This document shows positions 59,304 through 64,000 of a stretch of 64,000 nt of DNA, one piece after another. Made by a program: the position numbers and the translations under genes. Position 1 is the first letter of the stretch, and every line of letters starts with the position of its first letter. Source of the stretch: Clostridiales bacterium UBA1774 (lineage in GTDB: Bacteria; Bacillota; Clostridia; Oscillospirales; Oscillospiraceae); the NCBI GenBank assembly GCA_002314635.1, contig DCGQ01000004.1, forward strand, positions 45,094 to 109,093, read 5' to 3'. The notes beneath the pieces were generated by a model. That model searched no databases, was not told where the DNA came from, and saw only the letters and a program-made list of their open reading frames with translations.

Positions 59304-60005
59304 TCATTCTGATAGATTCTGTTCGTTTTTGAGCCTTTTTTCTCTGTCCCGCTCTGCCTGGCTCTGCCGCAGATAGACAGGCTCCGGTTCGCCCCAGCTC
59401 TCCCGGGGCGCATGGCTGGCCGCCAGTGCAACGCCCCACGCACTCTGAATCCGGATCGGCTCCGGCGCCATGGTAAAGGGCATTCCCGCAGCGGACATTG
59501 CTTCGGCGGTGATGGCGCTCCCGTCTCCGATCAGTACCGGCGCTTCTCTCAGCTCCGGCAGCAGCTCCGCAAGGGACAGCGCCCGGTCCTCGCTGACACG
59601 CTGCAGGCTTTCCCCCTCCGCCCGGAACAGGGCATTGTAAACCTGATTCCGGCGGGCATTCATGCAGCAGCACAGCAACCTTCCGCTGAGATGCGCTCCC
59701 TGCCACGCCATGGCCTCCAGCGTGGAAACGCCGCAGCAGGGCTTGTCCGCGCCCCAGCTCAGACCCTTGGCGGTGGCTACGCCGATGCGCACACCGGTAA
59801 AGGAACCGGGGCCACGGGCGACAGCGATCAGGTCAATATCCGACATGGTGAGACCGCAGCCCTTCAGCAGATTCTCCGCCATGGGCAGCAGCGTTTCCGA
59901 GTGGGTCAGTCCGCAGTTCAGCAGGTTCAGGCCGGTACAGGCCCCGTCCGTCATCAAAGCGGCGGAAGCGGCAACGGCGGAGGATTCCAAAGCCAGAATT
60001 TTCAC
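59304..60005 (-). CDS. tsaB: tRNA threonylcarbamoyladenosine biosynthesis protein TsaB
   Basis: A 233-residue ASKHA-fold protein (ILALESSAVAASAALMTDG, THSETLLPMAENLL, ARGPGSFTGVRIGVATAKGL). It partners TsaD in t6A formation. The GTG start at 60005 shares GTGA with the tsaE stop and has GGAGGGG upstream. A longer frame exists but overlaps tsaE and lacks family sequence. Confidence 0.93.
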   Translation of the reverse strand: MKILALESSAVAASAALMTDGACTGLNLLNCGLTHSETLLPMAENLLKGCGLTMSDIDLIAVARGPGSFTGVRIGVATAKGLSWGADKPCCGVSTLEAMAWQGAHLSGRLLCCCMNARRNQVYNALFRAEGESLQRVSEDRALSLAELLPELREAPVLIGDGSAITAEAMSAAGMPFTMAPEPIRIQSAWGVALAASHAPRESWGEPEPVYLRQSQAERDREKRLKNEQNLSE

Positions 60006-60418
60006 AGCATCCCCTCCACTTCGATCTGCCGGGTCTGATCGTCCACACGGGTGATGCTGACCCGCACCGCGTCCTCCGGCAGCGCCTCCCGGGCATTTTC
60101 GCTCCATTCCGTAACGCAGATGCCGTCCCGGTTCAGGTAATCCTCCCAGCCGATGTCATACAGTTCTTCTGCATTTTTCAGCCGGTAAAGGTCAAAATGA
60201 AACAGGGCCGGATGGCCCGGATACTCGTTTACGATGGTGAAGGTGGGACTGGATACCGGTTCCTCCACCTGCAGTCCCCGGGCAAGACCCCGGGTAAAGG
60301 CGGTTTTCCCCGCGCCCAGATCACCGAACAGCGCTACGACGGTACCGGCGTGCAGGCACTGAGCCAGCCGCTGCCCCAGCGCTTCCGTTTCCGCTTCGCT
60401 ATGGGTCACAACGATCAC
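60002..60418 (-). CDS. tsaE: tRNA threonylcarbamoyladenosine biosynthesis ATPase TsaE
   Basis: A 138-residue P-loop protein: VALFGDLGAGKTAFTRGLAR (Walker A), SSPTFTIVNEYPG and FHFDLYRLKNAEEL, with ITEWxE-type VTEWSE. The GTG at 60418 is preferred to an ATG at 60445 because AAGGAGG lies 7 bases upstream. First gene of the operon with its own promoter. Confidence 0.94.
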   Translation of the reverse strand: MIVVTHSEAETEALGQRLAQCLHAGTVVALFGDLGAGKTAFTRGLARGLQVEEPVSSPTFTIVNEYPGHPALFHFDLYRLKNAEELYDIGWEDYLNRDGICVTEWSENAREALPEDAVRVSITRVDDQTRQIEVEGML

Positions 60419-60458
60419 GGTTCCGCCTCCTTTCCGAATAAACATATAAAATCAAGTT

Positions 60459-60487
60459 AATATAGCACAGTACACCATTTTTTTCAA
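60459..60487 (-). promoter_or_regulatory. Promoter of the tsaE operon
   Basis: Minus-strand TTGAAA (60482-60487), 17 bp and TATATT (60459-60464). Confidence 0.8.
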
Positions 60488-60512
60488 CCTTTTCCGCCGT
60501 GCAAACCGGAAC

Positions 60513-60541
60513 TTGCCACCGGCAAAAGAAAATGATATACT
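60513..60541 (+). promoter_or_regulatory. Promoter of the FtsW/RodA gene
   Basis: TTGCCA (60513-60518), 17 bp and TATACT (60536-60541). It diverges from the tsaE promoter. Confidence 0.75.
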
Positions 60542-60588
60542 ATTCATCCAGGCAAAAATGTCACATTCCGATAAAGGAGGGCAGAGTC

Positions 60589-61740
60589 ATGACCCGTGTT
60601 CTGCGTTTCTTCCGCAGTTATTTCCGCCGTGCAGACACGCTGCTGCTGATCCTGTGTCTGGCAGCTTCGGTCTTTGGCGTGGTTCTCATATCCAGCGCCT
60701 CCCGTTCCTATGAAACGAACCGATATGTGCTGGTGCAGATCGCGGCCATTGCGTTGGGACTTTTCCTCTATCTGCTCTTCACGCTGCTGGACATTGACCT
60801 GCTGGGGGACCGGTGGTATCTGCTGGTGCTGTTTAATCTCGGTCTGCTGGCTGCACTGAAGCTATGGGGCGTGGAAGGGGAGACCGGAAACCGAAGCTGG
60901 CTCCGCTTCGGCGGCATCGGCATCCAACCCTCGGAGCTTTTGAAAATCACCTTCAGCATTCTGCTGGCCCGGCAGATGGCCCGCCTCAGTCAGTCCCGAA
61001 AGGGACTCAGCAGCGTGGTTTCCGTTCTGCAGATCGTGGTGCATTTCCTGCTGATCTTCGGCCTGATCGTGCTGATCTCCGCCGATATGGGCAGCGCTCT
61101 GGTATTTCTGTTCATCCTCATTGCCATGTGCTTTGCAGCCGGACTGCACATTCTCTGGTTCCTTGCCGCAGCAGCCGCAGCTGCGGCGGCAGCGCCCATA
61201 CTCTGGAATAAGCTGCTCAGCGATTACCAGCGGAACCGGATTCTTGCCACCTATTACCCGGATCAGGTGGATCCGGACGGACTGGGCATCACATGGCAGG
61301 CCCGTCAGAGCAAAATCGCGCTGGCCTCCGGCGGCATCAGCGGTCAGGGTCTGGGGCAGGGCACCCGCTCCCAATCCGACCTGCTGCCCTTCAAGCACAC
61401 CGACTTCATCTTCTCCGTTGCCGGTGAAGAACTGGGTCTGATCGGCTGCGGCATCATTGTCCTGCTGCTGACAGCCATCATCCTGCGGATCATCGTCATC
61501 GGAATGCGCTCCGGCAATCAGCGGGATCTGCTGCTGTGCGCCGGTCTGGCCGGTATGCTAACCTTTCAGGTTTTTGAAAACATCGGCATGTGCGTGGGAC
61601 TGACCCCGGTGATCGGCGTCACCCTTCCCTTTTTCAGCTACGGCGGTTCCTCCATCGTTACGTCCTTTGCCGCAGCAGGTATCGTCTCCGGCGTGCGGTT
61701 CCGAAAATGCAATCGGGACATGAGCAGCAGGCTGGAATAG
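60589..61740 (+). CDS. SEDS-family FtsW/RodA/SpoVE peptidoglycan glycosyltransferase
   Basis: A 383-residue protein with about ten membrane helices. SEDS motifs are GNRSWLRFGGIGIQPSELLK, KHTDFIFSVAGEELGLIG and GVTLPFFSYGGSS. It polymerises lipid II with a class B PBP. A run of ten alanines lies in one helix (AAAAAAAAAA near 205). No PBP gene is adjacent, so RodA, FtsW or SpoVE cannot be told apart. The ATG at 60589 is fixed by AAGGAGG 8 bases upstream. Confidence 0.9.
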   Translation: MTRVLRFFRSYFRRADTLLLILCLAASVFGVVLISSASRSYETNRYVLVQIAAIALGLFLYLLFTLLDIDLLGDRWYLLVLFNLGLLAALKLWGVEGETGNRSWLRFGGIGIQPSELLKITFSILLARQMARLSQSRKGLSSVVSVLQIVVHFLLIFGLIVLISADMGSALVFLFILIAMCFAAGLHILWFLAAAAAAAAAAPILWNKLLSDYQRNRILATYYPDQVDPDGLGITWQARQSKIALASGGISGQGLGQGTRSQSDLLPFKHTDFIFSVAGEELGLIGCGIIVLLLTAIILRIIVIGMRSGNQRDLLLCAGLAGMLTFQVFENIGMCVGLTPVIGVTLPFFSYGGSSIVTSFAAAGIVSGVRFRKCNRDMSSRLE

Positions 61741-61761
61741 AGCGACCGGATTCCATTAGAA

Positions 61762-61797
61762 AGCAGAGCCCGGAATTTCCGGACTCTGCTGTTTTTA
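61762..61797 (+). terminator. Rho-independent terminator after the FtsW/RodA gene
   Basis: The arms AGCAGAG and CTCTGCT with an inner CCGGAA/TTCCGG stem are followed by GTTTTTA. Confidence 0.85.
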
Positions 61798-61805
61798 TCG
61801 TTATC

Positions 61806-63623
61806 TTACTTCTGCTTGGCACGGAACATGGTCTTGGCGCGGCGCTCGTGATCCAGCACGCGCTTCCGCAGACGCAGAGACTTGGGCGTGACCTCCAGCA
61901 GCTCATCATCAGCCAGAAACTCCATGCACTGTTCCAGACTCATGATTCTGGGGGGAACCAGACGCAGCGCTTCGTCAGAGCCGGAAGCACGCATATTGGT
62001 CATCTGCTTCTTGCGGCAGACATTGATCACAATGTCCTCCTGCTTGGGGCAGGAACCCACTACCATGCCGCCGTAAACCTTCACACCGGGAGCGATGAAC
62101 ATGGTGCCCCGATCCTGCGTGTTGAAAATGCCGTAGGCCACGGCTTCGCCGGTTTCAAAGGCGATCAGAGAGCCGGTGCTGCGGCGCTTGACTTCACCCT
62201 TCATAGGCGCATAGGAATCGAAGATGGAGGCCATAATGCCCTCGCCGCGGGTATCGGTGAGGAACTCGTTGCGATAACCGAACAGTCCCCGGCTGGGAAC
62301 GATAAAGGTCAGCTTGGTGCGCTTGCCGGTGGGTACCATCTCCTGCAGGTCGCCCTTGCGCTGAGCCAGCTTTTCAATGACGGAACCCACATATTCGTCC
62401 GGTGCGTCGATCACGACCTGCTCCATGGGCTCCATGGTCACGCCGTTCTCCTCCCGGGTCAGCACACGCGGGGGGCTCACCTGGAACTCAAAGCCTTCGC
62501 GGCGCATGGTCTCGATCAGGATGCTCAGATGCATTTCGCCGCGGCCTGCCACATTGAAGCTGTCGGTGGAATCGGTCTCGGTGACGCGCAGGCTCACGTC
62601 CTTCAGGGTTTCCTTGAAGAGACGGTCACGCAGCGCACGGGAGGTGACGAACTTGCCCTCGGTTCCGGCAAAGGGACTGTCATTGACGGAGAAGGTCATC
62701 TCCATGGTGGGTGCGGAGATCTGCACAAAGGGCAGCGGCTCCTGACAGTCGGGAGCGCAGATGGTGTCGCCGATGGTCACATCACCGATACCGCTGAGGG
62801 CGATGATGTTGCCTGCACCCACCTCCGCTACCGGCTGACGGTTCAGACCGTCAAACACATAGAGGGAAACCGCTTTGGCCCGCTGGTGCATATCCGGATT
62901 CAGCGCATTGCAGACGGCGATATCCTGATTCTGCTTGATCACGCCGCGCTGGATGCGGCCCACGGCGATGCGGCCCACATACTCGTTGTAGTCCAGAGAG
63001 GAAACCAGCATCTGCAGCGGTGCGTTCTCATCCCGTTCGGGAGCGGGAATGTACTCCAGAATGGTATCGAACAGGGGACGCAGGTCGGTGCCTTCCTTCT
63101 CGGGAGAGATGGAAGCGGTACCGGCGCGGGCGGAGCAGAACAGCATGGGAGAATCCAGCTGCTCGTCTGTGGCATTCAGCTCCAGCAGCAGCTCCAGAAC
63201 CTCGTCAATGACCTCGTGGATGCGGGCATCCGGACGGTCGATCTTGTTCACAACCACGATGACCCGATGGCCCAGCTCCAGTGCGCGGGACAGGACGAAG
63301 CGGGTCTGCGGCATGGGACCTTCGGCAGCATCCACCAGCAGGATGACGCCGTTGACCATCTTCAGCACACGCTCCACCTCGCCGCCGAAATCGGCGTGAC
63401 CCGGCGTATCAACGATATTGATCTTGGTATCCTTATAATGAATGGCAGTATTTTTGGAGAGAATGGTAATGCCGCGTTCCCGTTCCAGATCACCGGAGTC
63501 CATAACACGATCCTCAACGACCTGATTATCCCGGAATACGCCGCCCTGTGCCAGCATTTCATTTACCAGCGTGGTCTTACCGTGGTCAACATGGGCAATA
63601 ATAGCAATGTTGCGAATATCCAT
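61806..63623 (-). CDS. typA: Ribosome-associated GTPase TypA/BipA
   Basis: A 605-residue translational GTPase: [11 protein letters not shown] (G1), [12 protein letters not shown] (G3), NKIDRPDAR (G4) and SARAG (G5), EF-G-like domains and the TypA-specific C-terminal domain (about 480-605). It acts in ribosome assembly and stress adaptation. Monocistronic with a clear promoter upstream. Confidence 0.96.
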   Translation of the reverse strand: MDIRNIAIIAHVDHGKTTLVNEMLAQGGVFRDNQVVEDRVMDSGDLERERGITILSKNTAIHYKDTKINIVDTPGHADFGGEVERVLKMVNGVILLVDAAEGPMPQTRFVLSRALELGHRVIVVVNKIDRPDARIHEVIDEVLELLLELNATDEQLDSPMLFCSARAGTASISPEKEGTDLRPLFDTILEYIPAPERDENAPLQMLVSSLDYNEYVGRIAVGRIQRGVIKQNQDIAVCNALNPDMHQRAKAVSLYVFDGLNRQPVAEVGAGNIIALSGIGDVTIGDTICAPDCQEPLPFVQISAPTMEMTFSVNDSPFAGTEGKFVTSRALRDRLFKETLKDVSLRVTETDSTDSFNVAGRGEMHLSILIETMRREGFEFQVSPPRVLTREENGVTMEPMEQVVIDAPDEYVGSVIEKLAQRKGDLQEMVPTGKRTKLTFIVPSRGLFGYRNEFLTDTRGEGIMASIFDSYAPMKGEVKRRSTGSLIAFETGEAVAYGIFNTQDRGTMFIAPGVKVYGGMVVGSCPKQEDIVINVCRKKQMTNMRASGSDEALRLVPPRIMSLEQCMEFLADDELLEVTPKSLRLRKRVLDHERRAKTMFRAKQK

Positions 63624-63665
63624 AAGGTCCAGCCTTTCTTTTGAAGCTTTTCAAAAAACCGTGAT

Positions 63666-63694
63666 ATTATACTGCGGGCTGTGGGGAATTGCAA
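63666..63694 (-). promoter_or_regulatory. Promoter of typA
   Basis: Minus-strand TTGCAA (63689-63694), 17 bp and TATAAT (63666-63671). Confidence 0.85.
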
Positions 63695-63772
63695 TCGGTT
63701 TTTCCAATAAAAAGCAGGAATTTGCAGGCGTATCTTTGGGAGAATCGTTCACAAATTGTTTTCAAAAGGCAC

Positions 63773-63801
63773 TTGACAAGGGGTTTGCGGCGTATTATAT
63801 T
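63773..63801 (+). promoter_or_regulatory. Promoter of hrcA and the heat-shock operon
   Basis: TTGACA (63773-63778), 17 bp and TATATT (63796-63801). The CIRCE operator begins 5 bp after the -10. Confidence 0.88.
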
Positions 63802-63805
63802 GTCA

Positions 63806-63832
63806 TTAGCACTCAGGGCAAAGGAGTGCTAA
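63806..63832. promoter_or_regulatory. CIRCE operator (HrcA binding site)
   Basis: A perfect TTAGCACTC - 9 bp - GAGTGCTAA inverted repeat at the transcription start of hrcA. HrcA represses its own operon here; grpE, dnaK and dnaJ usually follow and should lie beyond the window. Confidence 0.97.
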
Positions 63833-63855
63833 AGCTTAGAAAGGAAGCGGCGGGC

Positions 63856-64000
63856 ATGGAGCTGACACAGCGCAAACGGCTGATCCTCAAAACCATCGTG
63901 GAAAGCTATGTTTCCACAGCGGAACCGGTTGGCTCCAAAGCGATCGTGGAAGGCTGCGGATTGAATATCAGCAGCGCCACCATCCGCAACGAAATGGCGG
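63856..64000 (+). CDS. hrcA: Heat-inducible transcription repressor HrcA (5' part only)
   Basis: The first 48 residues are present ([42 protein letters not shown]), the HrcA winged helix. GAAAGGAAG lies upstream of the ATG. The gene continues past the window edge. It binds CIRCE and is refolded by GroEL. Confidence 0.95.
   Translation, partial: MELTQRKRLILKTIVESYVSTAEPVGSKAIVEGCGLNISSATIRNEMA

Noticed and set aside
61590..63644. 684-codon plus-strand frame opposite typA
   Set aside because: Shadow; typA motifs are unambiguous on the minus strand.
1..64000. tRNA, rRNA, insertion sequences, prophage, integrase or attachment sites
   Set aside because: Looked for by eye on both strands; no clover-leaf with TTCGA arm, transposase motif or flanking duplication was seen. 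A tool-based scan could still find a diverged tRNA.

Overview
This window comes from a Gram-positive, spore-forming member of the Clostridia, most likely the Oscillospiraceae. The reasons are a moderately high GC content, the sporulation genes yabP and yabQ, a hrcA gene behind a CIRCE operator, a long-form hibernation factor, S-layer (SLH) proteins and an acetogen-type methylenetetrahydrofolate reductase. The genus cannot be named from sequence reading alone. I saw no tRNA, rRNA, CRISPR array, prophage or insertion sequence. Gene density is high, and most genes sit in tightly packed minus-strand operons with frequent 1-17 bp overlaps. Sigma-A-like promoters with a 17 bp spacer (often TTGCAA or TTGACA, then TATAAT or TATACT) are easy to see, and TTG starts are frequent.

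Layout. 1-2730: a MerR regulator with its operator, a DegV fatty-acid-binding protein, a J-domain protein and a zinc-ribbon membrane protein. 2940-5921: a fused ABC ATPase/permease. 5973-9493: a one-carbon operon encoding a MetV-RnfC2 fusion, a second MetV and MetF. 9667-15464: envelope glycan genes, including an AT-rich YfhO gene. 15507-24830: a cation/proton antiporter, an E2-like acyltransferase, an old-yellow-enzyme family flavoprotein, asparagine synthetase A, a 35-residue gene and a heterodimeric ABC exporter. 25031-36550: a ParB-like gene, then the conserved Firmicutes block nat-tadA-yfbR-miaA-hfq-hlyD-yggS-sepF-divIVA, followed by ileS-lspA-rluD. 36719-39119: hpf, a candidate small RNA, and yabR-divIC-yabQ-yabP.

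39279-51272 is a cell-surface region. It holds an M23 peptidase, a large FecR/79-residue-repeat protein with a frameshift in an A7 tract just after its start codon, an NHL/SLH protein, a LysR-cupin divergent pair with a 17 bp perfect inverted repeat, and an operon encoding a pseudo-hydrolase, an SLH transglutaminase and a C39-like lipoprotein. 51442-60418 is an eight-gene operon, tsaE-tsaB-upp-abcF-prfA-sua5-(coaE::ectB)-pepM18, in which dephospho-CoA kinase is joined in frame to a diaminobutyrate aminotransferase. 60589-64000 carries an FtsW/RodA gene, typA and the start of hrcA.

The best candidates for something undescribed are the MetV-RnfC2 fusion beside a second MetV, the CoaE-EctB fusion with an internal Shine-Dalgarno, the orphan small RNA near hpf, and the A7 tract at the start of the repeat surface protein. 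All functional calls rest on motif and family recognition by eye; no database search was run.
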